Shown here piece after piece: positions 24,145 to 35,820 of a DNA stretch of 64,000 bases. The notes below the pieces were generated by a model that saw only the letters and a list, made by a program, of their open reading frames with translations, was not told where the DNA came from and searched no databases. The position numbers and the translations under genes are program-made. The number at the start of each line of letters is the position of its first letter. The stretch's first letter is position 1. This stretch comes from Clavelina lepadiformis (taxonomy: Eukaryota; Chordata; Ascidiacea; Aplousobranchia; Clavelinidae), in contig NC_135242.1 of assembly GCF_947623445.1 (NCBI RefSeq), positions 23,374,001 to 23,438,000 of the forward strand, in the 5' to 3' direction.

Positions 24145-26022
24145 GAAGTCTTATAACAAAACTGTCGACTATGACGAAGTCATGTGATAAAATTGTAACA
24201 AAATAGTTTAAGGCACATAAGATATTTGTTTTCTAATTAAGCATCGCGCGTTTTTTAATTCTTGTGATTCAGCCAGGAAGCGATAAAATGCAAAAGCTCG
24301 TTTGACGCTTAACACATTTTACACATTTTTCACTTACAGTCTTAGACTATAAGCTGTGGTCTTACACGTTTGCATAAATGAGCAAACAAACATATTGTAG
24401 CCTTTAGTGAAATCGCCTAAGAAGATCCAGTCATCAAAAACACACTTACAGGAAAGCTTTGTTGTGCTAATGTGTTAGGGTTAATGAAATCAAATCCTGA
24501 AAATGTTCCATTTCACTGCTTCTGTACTTATCACTTCTAGAAAAACAGTTTCTCTAACCAGAAATATTTCAAATATTTCGAATATTTCGACCAACTTAGT
24601 GACGATTAAACGTAGCTGTGTAACAAGCTTGCTCAAAACAAATTTTCTAATTGCAATAACGAAACTTAATACCCGTAAGAAATCTGCTGTCTTCTCATTT
24701 GCGCCGTTTCTTGCGATTCAGCCAGGAAGTCAGGTGTCTGAACCAGGAAACTCGCTTCAGCATGGTGCTATTGTTATATTCGCGAAACGCGATAATCTTC
24801 TGTCTTTGTGAGTCAGCTTATTAGGGTGTGTAAATTATTATGTGCAATGAGTTGATAACATCACAAGCTTCAGATTAAACACCCCACACTGGGTCTTACG
24901 ATGATTTCAGGAAATGTCTGATTTATGGGCACGAAGCCTCTGCATATCTGTTTGGCAAAATATTATTATGGCAATTAATTCCTTGAGACAGGGATCTTAT
25001 TTCTCATCCTTCTATAACTGCGGAAGGATCTGACTAAAGTTTCTACAATTACCACCATCAGAGTGCTCTTTTTATAGAAGACTCCATAGAATAACATCAG
25101 TTTCCACTGAAACAATGATGATGAATGGAAAGCACAACCGTCACCGTTATATGATGGACATTGGTAAAGAGTACTGTAGCCTGATTATAGGTTAACTGGA
25201 TGAAACACACTTTACGCCAGAAAAAATAAATCTGCCACTTACGCCAGTGTCAAAACAAAATTTGACTCATTCGCCACGTCGGTAATTTCCAACAGCGGTG
25301 TAAGTGGGAATTGTTTGCATAAACAGAGTTTTACACCAAAAAGTTACAAAAGTTCAGATTCAATAAATCATTTTATCTTTCGTCATTGGCGCGATGGGGA
25401 CGAAAAACAGTGCTAGTTGCTAATCACACGCTAATGCACGAGATACGTGGCAAAGGTTAAACCGTGAAGGAAATAATGGTAGTGCCAACAACGAAATCAT
25501 CAATTCGTCAACAACATCAATTCGTCAACAACAATTCGTCATTAACAATAATAATCATGATGTCAACTTGCTGATGACAACTAGCATGGCCACTAAACAC
25601 AGAAATACAGAAGCCAAATATTCCACATTTAAAGCCAGGTTTTTCAGATTATAGCAAACGAGCAGGTGATATGTTCAAGCCACAGATTGCTGATCCTTTA
25701 TAGGTCCAATGCTGTACATCAGTGGATGGCAAAATCAAGCCAACCGTATTAGAAACCCCATCCCAGGCGGAAGCCCGGTTTCGTGTGGCGATATATGGTA
25801 ATAATTTTGGGCGTTGGTGTCGAGCACTAGATTGTACAGCACAATTGCACACCGATGACGATCTCTTACTAGATGTGATGACGTTTCAACTCGCTGCATA
25901 TTGAAATCTTCTTTGTCAGGCACATCGACGATGATGTACCAGAAAGAGATGTCATGTCATTGTCGTTAGGTGGTAATGTTGAGGAAAAACATTTTGTATG
26001 GTAGATACAAAAGTTGTATTCA
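24145..26022. other. Spacer between type B (3' side) and type A (5' side) genes
   Basis: No supported gene. ORFs at 24503-24811 (+) and 25649-25923 (both strands) recur in all units, but so does the surrounding non-coding DNA. A short CAATTCGTCAACAA direct repeat lies near 25,500-25,545. Confidence 0.5.
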
Positions 26023-26067
26023 GTGTAGTAGTGTAGTGTAGTGTAGTAGTGTAGTGTAGTGCTGTAG
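26023..26067. repeat. GTGTA microsatellite
   Basis: Runs of GTGTAGT/GTAGT repeats. The same block appears at 44,130-44,174 and 62,465-62,509. Confidence 0.85.
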
Positions 26068-26103
26068 TTTGTTTTAAAGCGGGAAAGCTTAATTAAAAGG
26101 GTT

Positions 26104-26205
26104 AACCATCTCAGCGTCGTGGATTATGAGACTGACAGCGGTGACGTAAAAAGCGACTTCTACTTACATATTTGTGTTCATATAACTCACTCGTATGTAT
26201 GCTAG
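26104..26205 (+). pseudogene. Secreted-protein relic, truncated copy in unit 1
   Basis: Open for 33 codons (NHLSVVDYETDSGDVKSDFY then a stop at 26203). It aligns with the region downstream of the signal peptide in the relic at 33,723 and with 21,310-21,420, but the start is missing. Copies recur near 44,214 and 62,547. Confidence 0.45.
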
Positions 26206-26288
26206 TCTGCTGTTTATAACAAATCATTGTTTTTATCGTCTGCACGGCTTTGTATGTATCGGTTTATAAACAAATGTCTTGTAAAAAC

Positions 26289-26593
26289 TAGGGCTGGAAC
26301 AAATTGGTCGGTTAACAATAATCACCGCTAGCGGCTAAGAGATCTTGGAGACTAAAGATTTTGTTAGCCATCAGACTAAAACTTAAATGTGGTGGATAAT
26401 TTGGAGCAACGTTTTTTGTAATCCATTAATTCAAGGAAATTTGTTACTCTGTTAATAATGTTAATGTTTGAATACCAACTTTGTGGGCTGACATATCATA
26501 AGTTGCTAATAAAACCCTTTTAATGACATTTATTAATAATATACGACTATAGTGGCTTACGGCTAAAGACAATCGGCTAAATTCCCAGCCCTA
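26289..26593. mobile_element. hAT MITE (TAGGGCTGG ends), unit 1
   Basis: 305 bp, ends TAGGGCTGG / CCAGCCCTA, with an exact 8-bp target duplication GTAAAAAC (26281-26288, 26594-26601). Its left ~90 bp matches the copy at 21,498 rather than those at 44,396 and 62,731. Confidence 0.92.
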
Positions 26594-27033
26594 GTAAAAA
26601 CAACGCGAATATATACACGTGGATCGTATAATTGAATGACAGTGTGGTGCCAAATTTGTACCGGGTAATGTGACGTAAAAATGTCGCATGACTCAGAGTT
26701 TGTCTTCGTGCAAATTTTTTAAGGTTTGTTTTGTTGTTTGTAAGTTATATTTGTAACCTTTGTAAAAGTTTTATCTAAACACGACAGCAATCTGCAAAGT
26801 TTTTAAATGAAAAACTTACACTGAGTCATTCGATATCAACACATCACAATGTCCCGAACAAATTTGGCAAGACAACCTTATATTATATTATGACGTGCGG
26901 TATAACGGAATGACAAAATGTATAGATTATGACGTAATATGGGTGGCAACTTATAGTTACATTTTCCTACGTTGCCGGTCTAAATACAGTTCAATGTTTA
27001 CTTGGTTGGTTAAAATCAACTCATGGATTTCAT

Positions 27034-30000
27034 TCAGTCGCAACGAAGTTTCATTTTAGTTTCTTTAAGAGTTTCACGCAATTTCTTCCAATGATACCAA
27101 ACAATTCCGTGATAAAATCCCCCTGATTGACGCATCCAGACTCCATTGAGGTATGAATTGCCGCAGCCAACAAACCACCATCCCTGAGTTCCTCCAAAGT
27201 GAGTTGAGCAGTTTATATTACTAGTGTATTAAAACATGAAAGATTAAAATTAATTTTTTCCTTCTATTTATATTCTATCTTATACGCTACTGGCAGGATA
27301 AAACTGAAAATCCTACTGAGGTTGTGGCACTTAATGTTTATTGAGTTGACCATATTTGTTCCTGAACATAAGATGATGTACTTGGAATTTCATATTTGGG
27401 CATATTTGTTGCTAAACGTAAAATGACTTACGATGAATCGTTGTCGCTATCTTCTGTCGAGAATGGGCGACCATTGTTATATGATAAACTGTCCCCTGCA
27501 TTTCCGCTGTATCCGGAAACACGAAGCCGATATAAATTTTCAGCAGATTCAATCGAAAACGAGCTGCAAAAACAACAACTTGCTTTAAAAGATTCCAATC
27601 CAGACCGCTAAGTTATAATTTACCCAAGAAACTTTTGAGTTGATTTAATGAATCTTTGAATTTTATCATCTTCGTTATTTATGTCACAACAATTATCTTA
27701 TAACCTATAATCGGCGTGACGTTGGTTTCCGTAGAAATCCCACAGCTCTATCTTGAGTCTGCATCCTCCTTCACGCGTCATCTTGTGGATGTTTTCGAGT
27801 CCTGTAAGTAATGAAGCACGAATAATAAAACGAAAAACATCAAAATAAAATGTGTTTAAGTTGAACTAACTTCCTCTTACCGAGCCAAAATTCCCCATCA
27901 ATCTGGCCAAAACCTTTCGCGTAATCGTCCCATCGTCGCCCGAAATCAACACTTCCATCAATTCGTCTTTGAAAAATCTGTTAGTGATTTTATTTACATT
28001 TCAGCACAAGTGTAGTACATTTAAATATTGAAATAGTCTTCAGTTTATTACGTCAAAAATGATAATAATATTACGTTATCATAAAATATAACACAAAGCC
28101 ATTTACACGTCACAAACAATACGCAAAGCGTCTAATTAACTCCGACCTTATTTTCTAGTGATATGTGAGTTCGGGTGATCGCTAAAACTTTCATGTTGAG
28201 AAAACATCAAACTAAGGTTCCAGGTAGATTTTAAATGCAGGTGATTTGGGTGAAATAATTCAGGTCTACGTGGTGATGGTTAAATTTTGACCGTTATCAC
28301 TGCAAAGTACATACGCCATTCAATGCAATTGTTTCACATGTTCCATGAAACGAAAACAATAATGACTCGAGTTACTTTTTTTCAAAGAATCGACAAAGAA
28401 CTCAAGTCAGTTCTTTTTAATTATGATTTAGCATGAAAATAAAACGAATCTTTATTCGTTGGTCGGAATATAATAAAGTATAACTTAAAATTATTTTATT
28501 TGCCTACAAATGCGTACGGTGCAGCCAAAATTGTAATAATCCTAAACGTTTGTGGTTGATAGAAATGGAAAATTTGCTGAATATTTGGTTTGGTTTTAAA
28601 TATTAATCGACTGGACTTGATTCGGGTTTTATTAACCAGATGACTCAATTTGACTCGAGTCACTTGTGCTAAATGACTCGATTTGACTTTAGTCTGAAAA
28701 GGTAAATGACTTGATTTGCGACTCGAGTTTGATCACTTGGTTAAGACTCCGAGTACAACAACGTTATTATAGAAGTACAGTGATTTCACGCATCGTTGCA
28801 TACGACCCAACTTGGCCTTATGATTATTTATGCACAATTGAACACGACAAACAATCCCAGAGTAATCATGGTAGTTGCATTCGAATGATAATTGATATTA
28901 ATTTGACACACTTATATTCCACAATTTTGAGTCTATTTTTTAAGTTTTATTTAAAGCGTTTTATAACCAAGCACAAGTCAGCTTTAATGAAATTTACAGA
29001 AAAAATTATGTTTTAGAAAAGTGGAAAAAGTAAAAACCCTATCCTATGGTATTGAAGAAAAATCACGATCAAAGCAGACCGCCAGAAGGAAAGTGAAGTA
29101 AAGCCAAAGTTAAGGAGAAACTAGAGTGAAGTTTTAAAGTTAAAACAAAGCATATGTGAAAATGGCAAAACCCATCACGTATGCTGACAAAATTAAAAGA
29201 CAACGGAACAACGACATCGACGTAGACTATAGCAATCACCGGTAGTTTACTATTCAAATGTTCAAAGAAAGTAAGGGAGAACATGTCTACTCATTGCTGA
29301 GAGAAACCGCGATACCGATACGTATTATCGAGGGCATTATCTAGTAACCAGGAATTATTATCAAGATCACTTTAGAGTTTAGACAGTAAGAAGAACGCCA
29401 TACGGATTGCAGACATACTTGAGAAGAGAGGCCGGAGGTGAAGCATGTCACTGCTCACGGCGACGGCAGAACGAACCTTACAATGCGATGGGTACCTATC
29501 GACTATCCCCAAAAACACCTTGACAAAGTTTTTTTAAAAACGTGGTGTCCGAGGCCCAGTCCAGCTGGGTTTTGAAAAAAACGGCATAAAAGAAAGTAGA
29601 AGAATTAATAAAGTAACATAAGGACAGATGAAGGACCATCAACTACCATCGTACTTATACTTGGGAAAGATGAGATGCGCCATGAGCTACGACGGTCAAA
29701 TCCAAACCTGCTCCCTCTGTACGAAACAAGGACTTTAGTACAGAGAATGCCCTTATCGATCAAACTCAGACACCGACAATTCAAGTGTAAAAAACTCTCC
29801 AACAAGTATCACTGAACAATCGAACCTTGACGAGAACGAGATAACACACCCCACCAAAGAGAGTCACGAAGTGACAACGAGCACCGTCGAAACAATACCC
29901 GCGGCAGGCGCTTCTCGAATCAGAGCAAAGGAGAAAAAAGCCAAAAATGTTGAAAGGAATCTACCACCAGCAGATGCGAGTCTATTGAAGGATAATTTAA

Positions 30001-31337
30001 ACCACGACCCAAACGAGCAACCTTCGGATTTGAAAGAGAGCCGAGGTGGCAAAAGGAAAGCCATAAGCGAGGAATCCAACGAGAGCCTGGAAAAACCTGC
30101 GACACAACGAAGTAAGAACGTTCAGACCCAACGTGATTTCTCCCAATTTCCGCTGAACGAAACTATGAATGCACAACCTCTATGCAGAGAACCCTTTCTA
30201 TTTCGAAGAATTGCTGACGAAAAGGAAGATACGGCTGCAGACTTTGAAAAACCCTTTTATGGCACAAACTGTAATGCAGCTTACATAAGATGTCACAGCA
30301 CCGAGAGCTCGATTCAATACGTTAGAGACAGATACCGCACACATAGATTTGATTGCTGCCATATTATCTACAAACCGAACATGCCAGAACTTAACTTACT
30401 GTAAAAAGAGTATAAAATTGTATTACATTCCCACAAATAAATAATTCCAGTATGTAAACTAAAGACATGCAATAGTACGTGCTACAGATATCTCGATTTT
30501 TCGCGTTTCTTTAATTTGAATGAGTTTCAGATTTCATATCAGATTTCAGACTTCATTTCACGCTTGACGCCACTGCATGATATATCTGTACAACCACTCT
30601 TGTTATTACTTATTAGCCATGTGATTACGACGTAATTATTGATGTTCACGCTATAATTTTGCCGTTTGTTGAACACTCACGCTGCCATACACGATGACAC
30701 TAGAAATTAGAATTATGCATACACTACCATGACACTGACATGATTCGAAATGTCAGATGCTCGCATGTCGCCAAAATAAACACAGATGATACAGTCTTTT
30801 GTTGCTTTATTTGTCTGCTAAAACATTTGTATTTGTGTATGTGTGTTTTCGTTTGAAAAAGACGTACATTCGAATAAAAAGCAAAAACAGAAAAGTGGGA
30901 AAAGACAAATCTGAAAAGATCGAATGCGGTTTACTGTGACAATAAATTTATCGCCGCTTCTCTTACAAATGTGGAAAGATTTTCACTCACCGTCCATCCA
31001 TCCTCGCAATAAACTTCAACACCACTGGCCAAACGTTGTGGACCGTGACGTAGTGACGAAACACATGACCGAGGAATGAGAAACTCTTCGAGTTCTGGAA
31101 ATTAAACTTCTTAAAAAACTGACAACAAACAAAAGATTCTTTGTCTCACATCAACTTACTTGCAAGTCTGGTTATTATGTCGGTCCCTAGCGACCCCAGA
31201 ACGCACGATTCTCCTTTTTGCATGTTGGAGTTGATGACGTCATTGTCGCAAACAGTGGTTAAGACTTGACGACATTCTTGCGAGTACGTCATCATGACGT
31301 AACAAGCCAATGATAACAGAAGAATCACTGCTCTCAT
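27034..31337 (-). CDS. Fibrinogen-related secreted lectin, type B without stalk, copy 1
   Basis: Six exons in phase: 31160-31337, 30991-31094, 27881-27977, 27705-27801, 27432-27563, 27034-27220 (795 bp, 264 aa). Signal peptide at residues 1-19 ([16 protein letters not shown]), a short Cys-containing segment, no Thr-rich stalk, then the fibrinogen domain from about residue 86: [36 protein letters not shown], the acidic loop [34 protein letters not shown] and MKLRCD. Exon borders and phases equal those of type A, so the two arose by duplication and then lost or gained the stalk. Intron 2 is 3.0 kb and filled by transposon relics. Likely secreted; ligand unknown. Confidence 0.92.
28360..28751. 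mobile_element. Probable hAT remnant with GACTCGAGT motifs, unit 1
   Basis: AT-rich segment with repeated GACTCGAGT/GACTCGATTTGAC motifs. Its left end is missing here but is kept in unit 2 (46,486-46,885), where CAGGGTCTTAATGACTCGAG starts it. The right end is TTAAGACTCCG in both units. Confidence 0.5.
29162..30404 (+). pseudogene. Retroelement ORF1/gag-like zinc-knuckle relic in lectin B intron 2, unit 1
   Basis: Starts [16 protein letters not shown] and runs through several stops and frameshifts to an intact 3' part (29871-30404, 177 codons). The middle reads [17 protein letters not shown]...REC, the layout of a CCHC knuckle after a GKYRxxxxYxGQ-type region, as in non-LTR ORF1 and related gag-like proteins. 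The expected His is lost and a stop lies inside the knuckle. No reverse transcriptase follows. It lies opposite to the host gene and is non-functional. Confidence 0.65.
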
Positions 31338-31397
31338 GGTTGACTATGAAGATCTTCCGTTAAAGTTGACGATATGAAATTGCACCAAATTGCTGTT

Positions 31398-31433
31398 CTT
31401 TATATAGCCTACTTCGCTTCTACGATGACGTCA
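31398..31433 (-). promoter_or_regulatory. Lectin B promoter: TATA box plus CRE-like palindrome
   Basis: TATATAAAG (31398-31406, minus strand) lies about 60 nt before the ATG at 31337. The palindrome TGACGTCA (31426-31433), a CREB/ATF-type site, is about 20 bp further upstream. Both are kept in unit 2 (49,674-49,709). Type A promoters lack this pair. Confidence 0.6.
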
Positions 31434-33722
31434 TACAGGTTTGAAAAATTGGTACCAAAACCTCAAAATAGTTTCCACGAAATTTCTTTCTTCACGACAA
31501 AAGTGTTTTGCACAAACACAATCGTTTAAACACAAAGCTCAAGCGTTTAAAAAGAAGGGTAAGTATTAAAAAAGCTTGTACGTCAAGAAGCGTGAGAAAT
31601 TGACGATAAACATCTGATTTCTGTGCCGGAGAAGTTTTTAATAAAATTTTTGACGTCACAAGATGCTTGTTTTTGACAGAAATGTTTCCACCGCAAGCGA
31701 TGACGATGTAAGATTGAATTTTTCTCTTAACCACGTTAATCGCATTTGCGTCCGTTACAGAACACATAACACTACATAGGAAGTATGCAGTTGTTCAACC
31801 CAAATTAATCTTTTCCCAGAACATTTTCTATAGTGACGATTAGCATGATTTGTTATTATCGGCATTTGATTATTATTTATTTAATGTTTGAAAAGTGTTT
31901 TCATTTGATCAAGAATGTTTTTACTTGCATAAAAACAAAATTGATATATGCAGCATCCGAACTCAATTTGTTAATGTACTACTTTGTTAGAGATTCCATC
32001 ATGAAATTTTTGTAGTCCAACTGTGGTAATGTACAAGCATGACCTGATATGTATTGATGGTCGTCGACCCATATTAATCTCTTTATTGCTCCGCACAAGT
32101 TATGCCAAATGTCTGCAAGATTAAGCGGTTTCACTGAACTTGCATTTCTTTTCTGTTGTCATTGCATTATTTCATTGCACTATGGGGTCTGGGTTGTAAA
32201 AACACTCACAAATTCAGTGCAAAATAACAGTTAACAATGAAAGTGTTTTAAGCATGGAGGTAATTGAGTCAATGATAATCTTTCAGCGCATGTTATTATT
32301 AACTGTAGTTGTGTTATAAACAACTTAATATCGTAGTAATTGATAGAACCGACAGCGACGTGATAAAGTTTAACAGCTAGAAACAATTATGATGGATCGC
32401 TTCTTGGTTGTAACCTGCCAAGTAATTACAAATTATTCGACCACACACAATCAAGTTAGGAGAATCTTCCGATCTGGAGATCACATAAAGTTTACACTAC
32501 AACCAGCTACGCAAAAGAGAAGTTAATTGCTCGAGGCAACGCATTTTTTCTCTGCTGATAATTGTCAGATTACTTCATGATATCATCATAGTTGTATGCC
32601 TATTACTTGATTTCCTGGTATTGTTTTAGTTTCAATGTATTCCTTCTTGGAGTTCCATGTTATCATTAAACCATTTGGTCCATTTAGCTTTATCTACATG
32701 TTACCATACTTTATAACTCGACAGAGCAACGTTAAATTAAAGATATTTGAAAATCAAATTTCCTCCCATTTAACTGGCTTCTGAAAATGGGCCATTTTTC
32801 TTTCAGTAATTTTCCAGAACAAGCCATCCCTCTGTTTTTGAACGAGTTCCTAATCTGTTATTTGGAGACTCAGCATTTTGCGCCATTGTTTAGAACTTTG
32901 TTGCATCGTATCCATCGTGTTACCTCGCACAACAATTATATCAATTTCTCATCTTAAACTTTGTCATTTGCAACCACATTTAAACGAAGCTTTTATATGC
33001 AGTCGACCATTTGATTTTCACATATTTATTCGAACATTTTACTGGCGCAGCAGAAAAGTTTGGTTGAAACTAGTCATTTTAATAAAATCATGTTTTTATA
33101 GCAGTTCGGTTTTAGCAAGCTTGTGGTAAAGTATTATAAATTTGCGACTATAGATGTTATTATAGTAAACTACTTTAAGATATCTTTAGGATCATATTTA
33201 ATTTTTTTGATTAATTGTCTGATATTTTTAAGATTTTTTACAGGAAGTACTAGCTATTTTGCGAGCCAAAAATTTCGTTACCAATATTGTAGTAATTCCC
33301 TGCCTATCAGAGCCATGTTAATCGCAACTGTCTCGGCGGTAACGGTCTCAAGTTCAGTTCATGTAAATTTGTGGAGACTTACTTGCTACTACGCCAGCAT
33401 TGATCACGACTACTTGCCTGAGGGTGTTATTATAAATATCACATGACTTGGACGACCACATGCTCAGTGATTCATGGAAATCATAAAATGTTTCTCGTAC
33501 TATTTTGTTGTTATTTGTACGGTAAATACATTCAATAAAATGTTTCCTCTTATACGCGTTTATTAAAAGTAAGCGTTTGTTTTTTTGCCATATTTCTACT
33601 CATTTGAACAAAAATCTTCCAAGCACGATCGCAGACTAATCATCAATTTTCACTTTGCTCCTTTGAAGTAGTTTTCGCTGCAGGTTGTTATTTTAAAGTT
33701 GAGTTACTTTGTATTCTGTGAA
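31434..33722. other. Spacer upstream of lectin B, unit 1
   Basis: No supported gene. Short ORFs (31492-31767, 31833-32015, 32878-33446) recur in unit 2 only because the DNA is duplicated. The block at 32,610-32,800 is homologous to 19,930-20,160. Confidence 0.5.
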
Positions 33723-34064
33723 ATGAAGTTCAGCGGAATTATTCGGTCTATCATATTGATCGTGATTTACCTGAACCATCTCAGCATAGTGGTTTATGAG
33801 ACTGGCAGCGGTGAAGTAGAAATAAATCATTGAGATTACAGAGATTACATCGGAGACGGTGGCAGAATTACTGCTCCTTTTATTGACGCCTCTCCCACCG
33901 GCATCGTGATTAGTGTTTCCAAATGTGTTTACAAAGATTTTGACCAAAGCACCGACAATAGCTACATTTAATTTTCAGCAACATTTTATGTCATCGTGGA
34001 TGAAGCCTGCAAAGTTATTCTCCAACCCAACCATTACGTCATACCGTCTAGCCCCGGTCAATGA
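33723..34064 (+). pseudogene. Secreted-protein gene relic with signal peptide, unit 1
   Basis: ATG at 33723 opens a clear signal peptide (MKFSGIIRSIILIVIYLNHL) then VVYETGSGEVEINH and a stop at 33831. The same frame region continues as DGGRITAPFIDASPTGIVIS and, after another stop, FYVIVDEACKVILQPNHYV to 34,064. No family recognised. Unit 2 carries a further stop, so it is decaying. Its sequence lies antisense to a meaningless minus ORF at 33693-33947. Confidence 0.55.
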
Positions 34065-34100
34065 CCAACAGTGAATGACGTATCGTGAGGTGTTGCAACC

Positions 34101-34967
34101 GGTTTGGTGACACTTAATCACGCGACACATAATCTCTAGGACATTTAATCACGCGACACATAATCACTAGGACATTTAATCACGCGACACATAATCACTA
34201 GGACATTTAATCACGCGACATTTAATCACACATTTACAATGTTTATTTACATTTACAATTTACATTGTAACAAGTACATGCCTATTTACATGCAACTAAC
34301 ATTGTATTTTACGGTGTAAAGTTTTGATGGTACTTTGGTCAATAGCTTCGGTGACAATAGAATAATGTTAGATATTACATAGGTTATACGTCGCAATGCA
34401 AAATGACATGTTATTTCCTGATTGGCTAATGTGTTTGTATAAAAACTAAGGTTTGGTTAAAATCTCCCCTTCTTGTCTTTGCACATAATATCAGTTTTAC
34501 CTTCTAGACTGTTCATTACTGAATTGGAGTTATAGTTTTGTTTAAATGTGAAAAGATGATGAAAATGTTTCTATTGTGATACAACTTACTTCGGACAATA
34601 TAACAATTAGACTTTATGAAGCTGGTGTTGATTTTAAGAAACATTATAGAGAAAGCCGGTGCAACGGAGTCAAAGACAATTGTTGGGGAGTTCTAAAAGA
34701 AAGACTAATAGCCTTTGGCTTTAAGCCAACCTTAAAAGCAATCCACATCGCCATCCCCACAGAGAGATGCACACGAGCTTGAATTACTAAATTTTCCTCA
34801 CGCTTTTCCGACATCCAAGGGATTATGTGTCGCCTGATTAAGTATCCAATTCGCGTGATTAAGTGTCCTAGTGATTATGTGTCGCGTGATTAAGTGTTCT
34901 AGTGATTATGTGTCGCGTGATTATGTGTCGCGTGATTAAGTGTCGCGTGATTAAGTGTCGGTACACC
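34101..34967. mobile_element. Foldback/MULE-like element FB0, unit 1
   Basis: 867 bp. The inverted ends carry CACTTAATCACGCGACAC, and the subterminal regions consist of tandem ~31-bp copies (AATCACGCGACACATAATCA with CTAGGACATTT). The flanking 9-bp repeats are GTTGCAACC (34092-34100) and GTTCCAACC (34968-34976). A central ORF of 68 codons (34576-34782) has no recognisable family. The 9-bp duplication suits Mutator-like or foldback elements. Confidence 0.75.
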
Positions 34968-34976
34968 GTTCCAACC

Positions 34977-35512
34977 GGGATCACGACATATGGCCGTGAA
35001 CAAACTCACCGGCGACAACTGGTAGTGGACAACTGACCGGCAACAAATTGGCCGGCGATCAAATTAACCGTGACGTAAACTGGCCGGCGATCAAATTAAC
35101 CGTCGATAAATTGGCCGGCGATCAAATTAACCGGCGACAAATTGGCCGTCAAAAGGTCAAAATTCTAATTCACTATCTAGTCGCTATCTAGTCACTATCC
35201 AGTATGTGTATTGCAGTCAAGGTTGCCACTCGTAGAGTTTTTTGGCCCCTTGTAGGGTAAAAACAAAGGAAATAGTTACAAACAAATATTTACATATCAT
35301 ATACTACCATCAACTTAAACACAATAATTCAGCACTTGCACGGTCAATTTACCTCCCGGTCAATTTTCATTCCGGTAAGTCTGTTCCCGGTTAGTTTGTT
35401 CGCGGTCAATTTACATCACAGTCAGTTTGATCGCGGTCAATTTACGTCACGTTCAGTTGTCCCCGGTGAGTTTGTTCGCGGTCATTTTCCCGCGGCCATA
35501 TGTCGTGGAACC
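34977..35512. mobile_element. Foldback/MULE-like element FB1, unit 1
   Basis: 536 bp with inverted ends (CACGACATATGGCC), each followed by arrays of ~30-bp units such as AAATTGGCCGGCGATCAAAT on the left and GGTCAATTTAC on the right. Flanked by GTTCCAACC and GTTGCAACC (35513-35521), a one-mismatch 9-bp duplication. It abuts FB0 at a shared target. Confidence 0.8.
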
Positions 35513-35820
35513 GTTGCAACCGACCAACCAAAGTGTGGTTCTTCTTTGGATTGTTTATTTGTGGACCAGTTGTTCTTTACAATTGCTGTAATTAAATATT
35601 ATTGTCATGTTAGTCTACATTTTACTGAAATTTGTTATACGCCACCTCACCAATCTTGTAATTTTCATCATTTTTGCAATAATTTTGCTTAAAATTATAT
35701 TTTGGTTTAAATCCCTTTCTTCTTTGCGTTTGTTTCAATTGGATGTAAGCAACGGTTCTTTTCTTTGGTGCATCTAAAATCTCCAGTGTTTGTCTATTCT
35801 CTAGTTCAGGACTTATTTCC

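Noticed and set aside
24503..24811. 102-codon ORF identical in all three units
   Set aside because: The surrounding non-coding DNA is equally identical, so conservation reflects recent duplication; no domain, no splice or start context.
25649..25923. Overlapping ORFs on both strands near 25.7 kb as a gene
   Set aside because: Both strands are open over the same 200 bp, no homology or splice context, and the counterparts in other units shift residues without pattern.
29605..30105. Minus-strand ORFs opposite the ORF1 relic
   Set aside because: No family features; the plus-strand reading shows the zinc-knuckle layout.
34576..34782. 68-codon ORF in the centre of FB0
   Set aside because: No transposase motif and too short; kept only as a note in the element.
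35336..35692. 118-codon ORF starting MHGQFTSRS (also 53666, and 36131, 54461)
   Set aside because: Made of the tandem GGTCAATTTAC units of the foldback arms.
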